A stretch of 64,000 nucleotides of DNA from Pinus tabuliformis (Eukaryota > Streptophyta > Pinopsida > Pinales > Pinaceae): positions 803,797,592 through 803,861,591 of the forward strand of contig CM062805.1 of the NCBI GenBank assembly GCA_031772625.1. Direction: 5' to 3'. The notes beneath the pieces are model-generated. The model ran no database searches. It saw nothing but the letters and a program-made list of their open reading frames with translations, and was not told the origin of the DNA. Below, piece by piece: positions 43,875 to 56,034 of this stretch. Position numbers and translations under genes: made by a program. Every line of letters begins with the position of its first letter. Positions within the stretch are counted from its first letter, which is position 1.

Positions 43875-45092
43875 GAAAAACGCTAAGTTGCACAAAACGG
43901 GGAAATGGGTACGAGTTTCCGAAACGGGAAGCGATACGAAACGCGACCTCCCCAAATTTTGGAAACGGGGAAACGCGAATATATATATATATATATATAT
44001 ATTGAAAATATTTATATATATATATATATATTGAAAATATTATATATATATATATATATATATGTGCAATCATAAAGCATAAATGATACATTATAATTTA
44101 TTACACTTAAACATTAAGATTTAATTTACATCACATTTACTCATGAATGATCACATAATGAAAATAAAAATATCGGAATATCCAAAAGCAACCTTTATTA
44201 TATATCCAAATCTCAAAATCAGTCTTTGTTTACATTAATATATGAGGCTGCAAGTACAATAAAGACTATAAGACTGCAAGAGAGAGATCCAAATCAGGAT
44301 TTTCTGCATCCACATCCCATTCTTTAAAAGGACCACTGTTGTATTGGGAGTCTCCTCCTACATAGTCGAACGACCTTAGTGCTCTTGATTAAATACACGT
44401 TTCATACCCTAGTACCCTACATGATCTTGATTATTGGGAGTTTCCCCTGCATAGAGGGCTTGGTTCTCTTGATTAAATACAAGTTCCATACCCTAGTACA
44501 TGATAAAATCCAATGGAAATATTGCAATCCCTCCAATCTTGAAATCCTGAAAAACAATAAGTCTGCTGGATTTTGAGTGAGATCTAAAATTCTACTTTCT
44601 CCATATGAAATCCAATGAGGGCAAAACCACTCTCAAACATCCTGAGTCATTTCATGGTAATGTTAAAAATTTAAGTAAAAGGATGAAAATGAAAAATAAA
44701 TGAGAATATCACTTTTACTTTAAGAATTTAACATTACCATGAACTGCATATCCATCGAACTTCCTGATGAACTGCATATCAACACTAGAGCAAAAATTCA
44801 CTTTTATAACTTTGGACACGCATCTAAAAGCAACAAGAAGTCACTAACATAAATTAAAAAACAAATTAAAAAACAATAAAATAAAATAAAAACACAAGTT
44901 AATGAGTAAATGTGGGTCGTACGGCCCTGAAACGCGTTTCTGGCTATACTGGCCACGTTTCCGTTTCGGGAAACGTGGCAGTACGGCCGAAAACGCGTTT
45001 CACGGCCGTACCAAACGCGTTTCCGCGTTTCGTACCCGTTTCCGTACGGAAACGGACCTCTATACCATGTTTCCTGCAACATAGGAAAAACG
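43875..45092. mobile_element. hAT-like non-autonomous element 2, TSD GAAAAACG
   Basis: 1202 bp (43883-45084) flanked by a perfect 8-bp duplication GAAAAACG. The ends are CTAAGTTGCA and, in reverse, CTATGTTGCA. Both subterminal regions carry dense CpG words (AAACGCGTTTC, GTTTCCGCGTTTCG, ACGGCCGTACC). The interior is AT-rich, with TA tracts at 43979-44061. No transposase is seen; open frames reflect the skewed composition. The target site is intact in the 5' LTR. Confidence 0.85.
43979..44061. repeat. (TA)n tracts separated by TTGAAAATA
   Basis: Three TA runs interrupted twice by TTGAAAATATT, inside hAT-like element 2. Confidence 0.95.
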
Positions 45093-45764
45093 ACTTCATC
45101 AGAGACCAGTCAGAGGCTTGACATCAAGCACGTAGCGCAGAGGCTCAGAGGGCCGAGTTTATGAAGGCAAGTTATGTCGGGGTTTGCCTGTGGGTGAGGA
45201 AATTCCTCGCTATATTTTTGCCAATACTTTTCTCTGTAGGATTGCCAAATTTCGGAATCCAGTTGTAATCAGAATTTCTGACTGTTGCATGATAATAAAA
45301 CCCTCAATTGCTACATCGGTTTTCCCACATTGGGTTTTTCCGGGGACTTTTGTCCAAAAATAATTGTGTTAATTTTATGTGTGTGCTAGCATTTCTCAGC
45401 TTCCAACGTTTTATTTTTCCCCAGAATTTTATTTGTGAAGGTTGGAGTGTATTTATTTCAATATTGGTTGTAGTAGATAATTGTTAAATAATTAACAATT
45501 AGGAGAAATAATTTCAGTTGTTGCAATAGGGTTCCAGTTTGGAAATTTCAAAAGTCATATGTCTCCTCGTCTATCTGTCGAGAGCATATGTTACAAGGTG
45601 GAAAATCCAATCCAAAGGGTATGTTTTTCATTGTGCAATCATGTGCTTATGCTTGCTTTTCCTTAGGCATCTTGGGCATGGATTATTGGGTGGCTTGGAA
45701 GAAAGAAGGGTTTGGACCGTGGTTTTCTTCCCTCACCTTAAATGGGGGTTAATCCTCAATCCTA

Positions 45765-46270
45765 GTCCTATGGGATCTCCCTTATTGACCTATGTTTCAA
45801 GAAGGGCACAACTTGAGAAACCTCGATTTTGGTTGCGGGGTCCCATTTTTTCATTCCACATTTTCACTCCCCTCCGCACATTACAAGCTCTATTTCATCA
45901 TTTTCCTTCTCTAGTCCACATGACCACTGGATCCACAAGGCACTGGCACACCCCCTCCCCTTGTCCACATATCTGAGTCAGGCTCAAAAATGTTGCCTCG
46001 GAGGTTGATGCAGCTAAAAGAAAGTTAAAACATATCATGGCCATAATCAAGAAACAAAGGAAAAGAATATTATAAAATGCAAGAGATGGTCGGACATTAA
46101 TGTAACATGTGGGAAAAATCCAAGCATGAACTCTACCCCTTATTATGTTCATCACCCTAGTTCCTAGGGCCCCATGGGTGCCCCTACATCATTAAGGAAC
46201 CCATGCACATCCCAATCCCTAGTGGGCGATGAACTGCCCCACCTTAAGGGGATAATAACTTCTTACATCA
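45765..46270 (+). repeat. Repeat R3, copy a
   Basis: Shares with 50765-51152 and, in reverse, 56035-56545 the order GGGATCTCC, GATTTTGG, CATTTTAGCCC-like text, CTTGTCCACA, GAGGTTGATGCAGCTAAA, GCAT(G)AACTCTACCCC and GGGCGATGAACTGCCCCACC. The frame at 45539-45976 covers it but is not gene-like. 46271-47180 has no supported feature. Confidence 0.8.
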
Positions 46271-47179
46271 GACACACCATGCTCTCATTTCTTGAAGCCT
46301 CGAGCAGTAATACAAAGAAAAATCAAGAAAAGGCAAAAGTAAAATATAGAAGGGTGGACAAACAAAGGCTGGGGTAACTCATGTATCAATGATTGCTCCC
46401 TCCTACATTTATACACCCAATATGTAGACATTCCTCATCATTGCCACCCTTGAACCCATGGAATTTGGCCTTGAGAGCCCTTGTGTCCCCATCCATTCAT
46501 TATCATTCACATGAAACCTACCAAATGAAGGATGTACAAGGGAACTGTCTTTCCCCTCAGGGGTTGGGAACACCTAATAGGATGTTTTATTATCCACTCC
46601 TACCTAAGGAGGTAACACCATTAAGAGCTTAAATACCCAAATTTGGAAGGGAAGCCCACTATGAAGTCTCAGTGCACCCTTGATAAACAAGCTTGGTTCA
46701 CTTAGATGAACTAATGAATTATTGTATCTGATGGTGAAGATGCAACACTGGACATTATATGTAATTGGCAGGTGGTTTCATCATGGACTGGGCAACTTAA
46801 CTATGGCCCAAATACAGTAGAGGATCATATTAATTCCCCTCGGTGAAGTGTTGAGAGCCATAGGACTCCCATCATGTGCAAAGCATCATTTCACACCCCT
46901 CAACACCTTCAGCAGTCTGCTCATTTTCCCAGTTTATTCATGAGATGATGCACTTGGACTAGTCTACCCCAACTCACTTAGCAATGATCACCTAGTTTGG
47001 CAGTTGAACCGAGGCCCAGAGGTGGTTTGTCTCAACCCTTGAGAGACGAGAGGGCAATCACCATTGTCAGAGCCCTTAGTATTGGAACATTTAAGGCTAT
47101 TCCATCATCTAGAGACCCATGAGACCAATTTTTATGCCCCAAACCCAATTAGGGGCCCCATGTGATGACTTGCATGGAG

Positions 47180-48640
47180 AGTTAGGGGAGATCCCCTAGT
47201 TCATAATTTATGGAGCCCTCTGACACATTTTTGCACCAAGAGGACTCAACGTGGCCTTCCAACGACCCTACATCAGCATGATGTCATCAATTCAGTTAGC
47301 ATTTGGATGGTTATTTCGTAATTTGTAAAAGCTACATGGTCGGCTTGTGACCAAGGCATGTATCTTGCTTAATTTTATAATGTTAGGCGACTCTTAAGCC
47401 AAGAATTTGACCTACTTGGTCTCATATAAATAGAACTCAACTTCATTTGTATTGGATCATCATCACACTTGGGAATTTCAACCTTCTTGGAAAATTCACA
47501 CATTTTATTTGGATTAACAATTGGATGTGTTGGATGCATTTCAATATTTGGAGCTGAAATTCAATATTCTTTGGAGCTATATCTTTATTTTTGGATGGAT
47601 ATATCATATTGTCATCTTGTAAGTGTCTTTTGTTGAATTTTCGTTCTTGAAAAATGTCAATGAATGGAATTGTTGCAACTAGATTAATGATATATTGTGC
47701 CCTAATTGTTGAAGATTGATTTTGAAAGTTATTTGGTTGGAAATTGCATATGTTACTCATAGCATGACATGTGATGAATGTTCCTAGTGGATGAAATATT
47801 CTTTTCTCCATAAAACTCCATCAATTTTGAGTGGGTAATTGTTGAAGGGTTGGTAGCTAGGGCATTAACTCTTGACCTCCTTAAGGACGCTTTTGGAAAA
47901 TCTTGAGGATCTAGGACTCCCTAGCCCAAATGAGAAGGCATTGCTCCAAGCCATTTGGTGATCAAACCTTTCCCTTTGAATATTTTCTCCTTCTAAAATT
48001 CTAGTCCACTTCTCTTGGACGACTAGGTTAGGACATTGAGGGAAATTCATTAGAAAGGGAATTGGTGGATTCTGGGAGCATAGACATCAAGCTTAGGATC
48101 TTGTCTCCAAGACATCAAAGTTTGACAAGAATCACATTGGTTTTCAGCCATAAAATTTTGTCCCCTAGGTATGCCCTAAGAGGGAAACCTGACCTTGCAT
48201 TTCCTTGAATAGGGGACTTCTTTGAGGGTTATATGAGTTTAGTATTCATTGGAATAAATCATAAGAGGCCCTTTCTTCTCCTTGTATTGATCTCAAGACT
48301 ACCTTTAGCCATAATAATTCATAGAACCCTAGATCTCATGCAAGTTTCCTTTAGGTCTCCTAAAGGGAGCGAAAATGTTTTGAAGTGCCATACTATCACA
48401 TAGAGCTTCCCTTGAGAGATCCTACCTCATCACCGACCACCATTAACCCTAGAATATCGATCAAAGGTGATTATCTATCTACCGGGACTCCTTCCATTGG
48501 TGAAAGTCTGTAAAGAGCAGGGGATGCTCATTGAGGTGATAGTGGGCCATTGTCCCATTGTTATCACTTGGTCTAGCTCTTTTACCCATAGGTTTTCCCT
48601 CCTTAGGGCCTGCTAGATTTTGAGGTAATAGCTGGCGTAG
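47180..48640 (+). repeat. Repeat R1, copy b (most complete, LTR-like)
   Basis: Contains the full R1 order, a TATA-like TATAAA at 47425 with CATCATCACACTTGG downstream, and the uninterrupted target (near 48283) of the solo LTR found in copy a. Upstream similarity to copy e (59930-60928) includes GGCTTGT(C)ACCAAGG. Confidence 0.8.
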
Positions 48641-48819
48641 AGGATCTCAACAAGTAGGTTGTTTATTATAAGGATCATACTGAAAAGGGGCAACCAACAT
48701 AGGCTCATCAGTGATAGGAGGGCTCAATGATGATTACTCTTGATCACAAGGGAGATAGGGAAAGACGAGGTTCCTATTAACATCATCATTGGTATTGTTG
48801 CCACACAATCTAGTATGGG

Positions 48820-50720
48820 TCCTAAGAGGGACACCTAAGGGACAACTACTAGACCAAATGACAACAATGGGACAGAGACCCATTGTCACCTCAATCAATG
48901 TCCCCTGCTCTTTACGGACCTTCACTGATGGGAGGAGTCCTAGCATATGGGAAATCACTTGAATGATAGGATCAATGGCAAGGTGTGATGTGATTTCTAA
49001 AGCCCATTCAAAGGAGAGGCTCAAATAATAGCTCAGTTGATTCAAAGAGAAGCTAATGGCTCTTCAAGAAAGGCTTATGAGGAGAGTTAGACCTAGAAGG
49101 AAGAGTTATACAATCACAGCAGATACTCCTAGACCAAAGGCTTCCTAAGGAGGCAAGATCCTTCTTGGGGCTTTGTAAGATAATGACCATATAAAGGCTT
49201 GGGACCACAAGAGAGAACTAGGGCTAGAAGATGATTTTCAAGGAGATATCAAGCTCGAGCCAGGATGAGAAAGATCAATGAATGATTAACTTCCTTTGAC
49301 TTTTCAAGAGCATATGAACTTTGGAATGCCACTAACCAAAGAAGTTTAAGGATAGAATCAGGGTTAGAGTTAGGGTTTGATATTTCTCTCAAACTAGCCA
49401 CAGGAATTCCTTCAAATTTTGAGGGCAACTAGAAGATACCACAACATAGTAGCGTACCAACTCACTTCTCAAGATGACTTCTCCAATGCAATTCACGCTA
49501 GGCCCTAGGTGACCTTCTAGGGTTAGGGCAAAAATTCGAAAAAGAAAGGAAGATGTTTTAGGTTGATCAACAAAGGTTTAGGACCAATGCCTTATCAATT
49601 GGGAGAAATCGAGTCAATATTCCCTTTGATGAAAGAATTTCGCTCTATCAAGGAGACCTATGAAGCTTCCACTAACCCTAAGAGGCAACAACTCGGCTAC
49701 AAGGGGTATTTATACTTTGTTTGGCAAAGGTTGATGGAGATCCGAGGATGCAACAAGCAAAACAAGCCTCTAGGAACATTCATTCACATTATCTAACATG
49801 TAATGCATGCAATACTTCAAAACTCCATTTTTTCATGCATTCACATTCAATTAGGGCACATGTAAGATTATGACAAGATATTCCATACATTAGTCATGTA
49901 ACAAAGTTAGAATATAACATCAAAACAAACTTACAAGATAACATGAGTATATCCATCCATCATACTTGCAATTATAAGCTCCACAACAAGATAGCAAAAA
50001 TCCCGAACATCAAAATGCATCGAGAACATCCAATTTCATCCGTCAATTGTAGGTCTAAATTCTTTTACAAGAGAAAATCACAATCCAAATGATGACGAGT
50101 TATAAATGAGGCTCTCCTATTCCTAATGGAGGAGGGCTCCCAAATGATGACCAAGGGGGTGGCCCCTTGTTTTCCAAAGAAAAACATCTATGGTTCTCTC
50201 AAGTGGTTGTAGGGCGCAATCAAGGGTCTCAAATGTCTCCAACTAGATTGAACATGTCAATGCTCCATCAATAAGGGCTAAATGATGACATATGCCCTCC
50301 CATGTCTCTCTAGATGAGACAAAACTCCACATGGGCCCTGGATCAGCTGCCAAGTATCAAGTGCAAGTGTGTGGCCGGTTGGGCAACATGGTCCAAATAC
50401 ATCATTATCTTTGTGTAACTCGGGCATGAAAAAACAATGTCTGGTGCTGAAGAAGCCCATGGCGTGGCAATCGATGCTCTGTTGTGGTGGAGGCCCATAG
50501 CTCTCAACGCTCACCCTACAAGTGCATTTATGACCCTCTAAAGGGCTCGAACCCCATATAGGGAGACCAAGTCCAAATGGAAGCCCACCTGCAATCCTGT
50601 ATAAGATCCAATGTGTCTCCTCACCTTCCAGTACATCAATCCATTAGTGCAATTGAGTAAATAAGCTTGCAAACTAGGGGCAAAAGTGGACCCTTCATAG
50701 TGGCATGCCCTTCCAAATCC
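48820..50720 (-). repeat. ~1.9-kb composite repeat, copy 1 (inverted R1 plus R4)
   Basis: The first part is a diverged reverse copy of R1: CCCCTGCTCTTTACGGAC at about 48903 is the reverse of text near 48510, and GACCAATGCCTT at 49580 is the reverse of 47935-47950. It is followed by R4 (50270-50720: GGCCCATAGCTCTCAACGCT, GTGGCATGCCCTTCC). The same succession recurs at 53600-55710. The short frames at 48734-49045 and 49563-49796 are not gene-like. Confidence 0.65.
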
Positions 50721-50764
50721 CATGGGATCTCCTCTACTGGCCATTAAGATACCCTTGTATCCTA

Positions 50765-51152
50765 ATCTCGTGGGATCTCCTTTATTGGCCATTAGCTTTA
50801 GGGATGGCATTACATGGGAAATATTGATTTTGGTTGCATGGTGCTACTTCCCGTTACCACCTACATTACTCGTCTTCCACTCATTTTAGCCCCATTCATC
50901 TCTTTTCCCATCTTGGTTTACATGTGTCCATTGGGTCCACATACGGATAGCCTCCCCCTCCTTGTCCACACCTTGGATCGGGCCTGGAATGATGCCCCAG
51001 AGGTTGATGCAGCTAAACAGAAAATAAAAAGCATAATTTGGCCACTCTCAACAGGAAATGTACCACAAAATGCAAAAGATGGGCGAGCACAAATTTAGCA
51101 CGTGGGAAAAAGCCAAACATGAGCTCTACCCCCTAACCATGGCCATCACCCT
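50765..51152 (+). repeat. Repeat R3, copy b (truncated by R2)
   Basis: Matches copies a and c as far as GGCCATCACCCTA, where repeat R2 begins. Confidence 0.8.
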
Positions 51153-52060
51153 ATGTAATATCCCAAATGGGATATTTTGTTGATTATGTAGAAATTTAAC
51201 TAAACCAAAATTACTCCATAAAAATTTCCACTTATTTTAAGAGAACATTGCCATGTAAAAATATAACCAATAGCATACGACAAAATAACAGCAAATGAGC
51301 AAGAACAATCTCAACTTTTTTTTATAATAGAAACTGGGGTTTACATGCTGATACAACAAAATCGCTGATATGGGAAGCTAGCCTCAAGAATCTGCTCCAC
51401 TATTATGTTGGCCCTCCACATTGAACTGCACTACTAAACTCTCCTATGAATTCGCCAAGGGAAGGTGGGTGCTCGCCCAACCTCACTGAATCACCTGAGG
51501 GTTTCCATCTTGGGGCTACTGCTGAAGTAGAGAACCGGGTTCTCAACCTCTCATACAAGAAGAAATATCAAATCCAATATGTCCTCTAATGGCCTTCTCC
51601 TCCTCTTTTATAAGTTTGATGGCCCCTCTTGAACCTCCTATTTTATTATTATTTAAATCATGGAGGACTTTTCCCTCTTTTATTTCAATTAGAATATTCT
51701 TTTTAATGTAGGAAAAGGGTAAAGTGGCCACCATGCCTCCTCAGGTCACTGAAAATAACTTCTAACCATCCTGTCTTGTAGATATTCTCGTTTCGGTTCC
51801 AACGAGTTGTTACACTAAGGTGTTTTGCCAAGTATTCCTCTTGAAATGCCACCTTAAGCGTAATTAATTGAGTTAAGCCCAATAATAACTCTTTTTTTTA
51901 AGTTGTTCAAATGCAACGAAACGAAAGGCAAATTGTGCAAATGATGGAATATATCAAGAGAATGTCATCAGACCTCATAAAAACTCCTCAAAACCCTTCC
52001 AAAATCCCTTGGGTCCACCAAGGACACCAACCTGCACTTGTGACATGTCTGCCGCCAACT
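51153..52060 (-). repeat. Repeat R2, copy a (LTR-like end)
   Basis: Begins TGTAATATCCCAAATGGGAT and shares with 60929-61860 AACTGGGGTTTACATG, CCTCAAGAATCTGCTCCA, GAGGGTTTCC, CTCTTTTATA and CCTGCAC(T/C)TGTGAC(A)TGTCTGCC. Its first 17 bases are the reverse of the end of the solo LTR at 27293, so it is probably a minus-oriented LTR of a related family. Confidence 0.75.
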
Positions 52061-52379
52061 TTGAATTCCTCCCTATCCATGCTATAAGGTACACCAGAAA
52101 AAGGAACATTACCAATCCTCTCGCCCTAAGATTGCTCGCCCTCAAGCAATCCAAACCTATGGACCAGTCTGGTGGCCCAATGTAACTGACACCCAATTCT
52201 CGGATCCCATACAAAACACTCGGTGATGGTATGCCCCTGTGTCAACCCACCATGAATGGACCCCTCAATGCCCAGATCCCAAACCAATCTCTGACTGAAC
52301 CTACCATCAACCAATCCTCCTGGATCCCATTGCCACCCAGAACAAGTATCAACACTCCATGGTTCCTGTCGTGCTATAA

Positions 52380-52640
52380 CTCCAATCATGAGTGTTACTC
52401 CATCCACAGTGTACCAACTCATCACCTCTCTCCAATCCAACCGTTGGCATAGATCAAGATCAAGCTCACCATGTTGATGTTGTGTTGAAATATTGATGAG
52501 TGGCCAACCTACATCCTGTTGCCAACTGGAGCATATAGTATCCCTCACATCTAAGGGCTCTTACAGTGCAATGCTCCTGACTAAAAATGATACTCCATCA
52601 ATAGGTTACCAGCTCATGATCTCTTGCCAATCCAATGCAC
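52380..52640. repeat. Two diverged copies of a ~75-bp unit
   Basis: ACTCCATCCACAGTGTACCA with CTCTCCAATCCAA at 52395-52445 recurs as ACTCCATCAATAGGTTACCA with CTTGCCAATCCAA at 52590-52636. They lie about 190 bp apart. No gene is supported for 52061-52671; the 140-codon frame (52126-52548, -) is unrecognised. Confidence 0.6.
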
Positions 52641-52671
52641 AGGCACCTGTGTAAGAAACAAGTCGACTGGG

Positions 52672-53440
52672 CTAAAATGTTTCCCTACTAAACTCAGGAT
52701 GCTCTATCTGGTCAATTAACAAGATCTGTCTAAGGAACCCTGCCCCTCGCTTTATAATAGGCAAAAATAGGCAAGATGTGCTACAAGCCCTATCTATGTA
52801 CTCCTGGAGAGGGATGCTCCCTGAAAGAATTGCAGCTCTGCCAGCTGCTTGTGCAAGTACCTGCACCTCATCAGTGGGTTGGCCCAAAGATGGATGCACC
52901 ACCATCTCAAAAATATCCACCCTCATCTGGTTGAAAACTCCACACTCCTCTAGTCTACCAACCTCATGCAAAACTATCTCATCAGACCCACGCACCTCCT
53001 GAGGACATATGTCTGCAAATATTGCCACTTGGCTAGCTGTCTGTACATATGCATGCCCCTCATCAATGGCTAGGCCCAAGGATGGCTGCTCATCCTCCTC
53101 CCTCATGGGCTCAACATGAACCTCCAGCTGGCTCTCCCCAAAAGGCTCATCATGCATATTGTGCATGTCATCCTCCTAAGCTGACTCATGGTTCACCATA
53201 TGTTACTCCTACTGAATCATCACTGGTGACTCATCATCATGGATGTCTCCCATAGGGTCCACTGATGGCTCACCATACAAACTAGAATATAAATTTGGTC
53301 TGCTGTCAACAACTCCACATGACTAATCATGCTCGCCAGAGGCATCCTCGTATGACCCAACGAACTCATCCAAAGAAGAGTACTCCAAGGGGTGCGTATT
53401 CCTCTTGGGGGTGGGCCCCACCATCCACTCATTTTTTTAT
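52672..53440 (-). pseudogene. Acidic reading frame with internal duplication, four stops, unknown function
   Basis: On the minus strand a frame runs from KRNTHPLEYSSLDEFVGS through four stops to a 164-codon open part (53166-52672). The open part holds two related blocks: QPSLGLAIDEGHAYVQTASQ with VAIFADICPQE, and HPSLGQPTDEVQVLAQAAGR with AAILSGSIPLQE. The text is acidic and shows no catalytic motif I know. It lies in the R2-flanked region, so a retroelement-encoded protein is likely. I do not recognise the family. Confidence 0.4.
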
Positions 53441-53599
53441 TTGTCCCTTTTCTCCTTGTATTGGAGCCTCCCTTAGCCAAAATTTGCAAGTGGGGTCCCC
53501 CTAACCCACTTTTTCTAAATCTTCCTGAGAAAAACTCGAAATTGTGCAAAAATTGTGACTACTTAGCAAACCACTAAGCAAGAAATGTTACCGCTCAAA

Positions 53600-55710
53600 C
53601 TATCAGGGGTCCTAGGAGAGGATCCTATAGAGCAAGTACTAGGTCAAGGGGCAACAATGGAGCGATAACCCATTGTAACCTCAGCTAAGGCTCCCTGCTC
53701 TTTACAGACTTTTATTGATGGGAGGAGTCTCGGTATAAGAGGAATTACAGGAATAGAGGGATAAATGATAAGATATGCAATGACTCCTAAAGCCTATGCA
53801 CAAGAGAGACTCAATTCAATAGCTTACTTGCTTGAGAAGCAAGGCAATAGGCCCTCTAGGAAGAGCTAAGAGGACACTTGACCCTAGGTTTGGAGGATAT
53901 GCCTTGATAAGGGGCTTCCTCCTAAGTTTCCTTGTAGAGAAATGGATTCTATGTAATCCTTGTGGAATTTGAGTTGTAGAATTGCAGGACCACAAAGAAC
54001 CCAAGTGGACCTAAGCTAGGTCAAGGGTATGGAATTGATCAACCAAGGAGGGGCTTGACCTAGTTAGGGAAGAGAATAGGATCAAAGGGGTAACATTCTT
54101 TTCAAATTTGAATGCAATGATCCAAATGAGGACACTAACCCAAATCGTCCTAGGGAAAGAAATGTTCCTCAAGCTAAGGCTTGTGATATCTCAGGATTCC
54201 ACTGTCGGAATCACTTGCAATTTGGAGGACCTCTTGAGCAAGCTACAACGCAGTAGTGAACCAATTTTCAAGGGTTTTGGATAGATACAAATGATTTCAT
54301 GTGATGCCCTAGGAGATCTTATGGGTTAGGCCTAGAATTGGAAGAAACAAAGAAAAGAAGTGTTATTTTGACCACCAAAGGGATATGGGGATCAATGTCT
54401 TATTTCTTGGATTTAATGGAGTCAACATACACATAGATTCATGGAATTTCGTGAGCTAAGGAGCCCTAATTGATCTTTGCTTGCCTCTCCAAGGGCAACA
54501 ACTAGATCAATAGAGATTTATACTTCAAATTTGCAAAGAAGACAAATTTTTGAGGTCTTTAACCTAAGAGGTGCCTCTAGGAACATTCACCCAATCCCTC
54601 AAAGGTCAACACATGCATTTAATCACTTATTCAAGGTCCCAGAAGAATTTCGCATTAAATTTAACACATACAAGAATAAAGGTAACAACATACATGAAGC
54701 TAACCAGTAAGATAACAAGAGTAGCATCAAAATTTCGACATACATGAGAGAGTGAGTATATCCATTCATCAACTTCGTATTAGAGAAGCTCCAAAGACAA
54801 TAGAGAAATCCAAACATCATAGTGCATCAAGAAAAGCTCCAAAAATTCATCCTAGCAAAAAATGTGAAAATCTCTTAAGAGATACTAATCCAATCCAAGT
54901 GATGATGATCAAAATGAATCATCTCACTTCTATTAATACACTCTCTAAAGAATTCGATTTAGCTAAATTGGCCTAATTGAGCCCCTAAAATAAAATAATG
55001 TGCATAATAACAATACTTTTGGTGACAAACCCACCAAATAGCTCAATAACATAAAGATAAGCCTCTCAAGTGGGTCAAATGATCAATAAAATAAGTTGTT
55101 GGGCCTTTGAGGAGGCCTAATGAAGTCCAAAGGGTGCCAAGATGTGAAATTGGACTCCCAACATAGTGGACAAGGGCTTGGCCCCATGTTTTCCAAGCAA
55201 GAACCTATGGGGCTCCCAAGTGGGTCTCTGAGTGAATCGAAAAGGCTTGTAGACCATCTATAAGGGCTATGATGATGATGTAAGCCCTCCCTCTGCAGCG
55301 GGAGACATCCTTGGGAACCTAGAACATCTGTCAAGAGTATGGAGCAAGTGTGGAGCTGGCTGGGCATAGTGAACCAGGTGCATCATCCTCATCTAAAAGG
55401 TGGAACAAAAGCAATCAACAAGCAATATTGGGGACCCATGAAGTAATCTCTTCTATGGTGGAGGCCCATGGCTCTCAATGCTCACCCTACAAGTACCCAT
55501 GTGGCCCTCTGGAGGGCTAGGACCCCATATAAAGAGACCAAGCCCCAAATGGAGACCGCCCTTTCAATCCTACATAAGATCCAATGCGTCCCCTTACCCT
55601 CCAATGCAACACATCATTAGAATAATCAAGTAAAAGATCCTACAAGTCATGGAATCAATGGGGCACTACATAGTGGCATGCCCTTCCATAGTGGGCTTTG
55701 GCATGTACAA
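53600..55710 (-). repeat. ~2-kb composite repeat, copy 2 (inverted R1 plus R4)
   Basis: Parallel to 48820-50720: CTCCCTGCTCTTTACAGAC at about 53691, then GATGGGAGGAGTC, CACCAAAGGGATATGGGGATC near 54375, and R4 with GGCCCATGGCTCTCAATGCT at 55465 and GTGGCATGCCCTTCC at 55673. The copies are clearly diverged. No gene is seen inside. 55711-56034 holds nothing recognisable. Confidence 0.65.
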
Positions 55711-56034
55711 GTGTCTACAAGCTCAATAGGTGGTTAATCAAGGACGATATTAGGTGGTTTCAACCTTTAAAGGGGGCAACATGTCCATGGTACATTCCTA
55801 AAGTGGTAGGTGGAAAATGATATAATAATGGGACGGAGTGGGGATCAAGGGAATCATCCAAACTACATGTCATGGCACAAGGGTAGCTATAATAATGGAA
55901 ACCCACACCTGTTGAGCATAGGAGGGAGCAAATCGTGGTACATGAGTTACCCCAACCTTTGTTTTTCCACCCTTCTTCATATTCCTTTTTCCTTTCATAA
56001 TTTTTTCTTCATAATTGTTCAAGGCTCCAGGGGA

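Larger units (their letters stand above)
39502..45552 (+). mobile_element. Copia LTR retrotransposon, pol deleted, TSD AGTCA
   Basis: The 5' LTR 39502-41330 and 3' LTR 43244-45552 both begin TGTTAGTTTTTGTAGCATC and end TTTCACA or TTTCAAA. The perfect 5-bp duplication AGTCA lies at 39497-39501 and 45553-45557. A primer-like TGTTATCAGAGCAT follows the 5' LTR and a purine tract (AAGAGGGAG) precedes the 3' LTR. Internally only gag remains; protease, integrase, RT and RNase H are absent and replaced by ~540 bp of non-coding sequence. Both LTRs are enlarged by hAT-like insertions. The same family occurs at 11751-14973. Confidence 0.9.
43244..45552 (+). repeat. Copia 3' LTR (contains hAT-like element 2)
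   Basis: 2309 bp in total, about 1099 bp without the insertion and its duplication. It aligns with the 5' LTR and carries the empty site of hAT-like element 1. Confidence 0.9.

Noticed and set aside
45539-45976. 145-codon frame
   Set aside because: It covers repeat R3, which in its other copies is not open in the same frame.
52126-52548. 140-codon Trp-rich frame as a Copia RNase H region
   Set aside because: No catalytic motif could be identified, and the opposite strand is also largely open.
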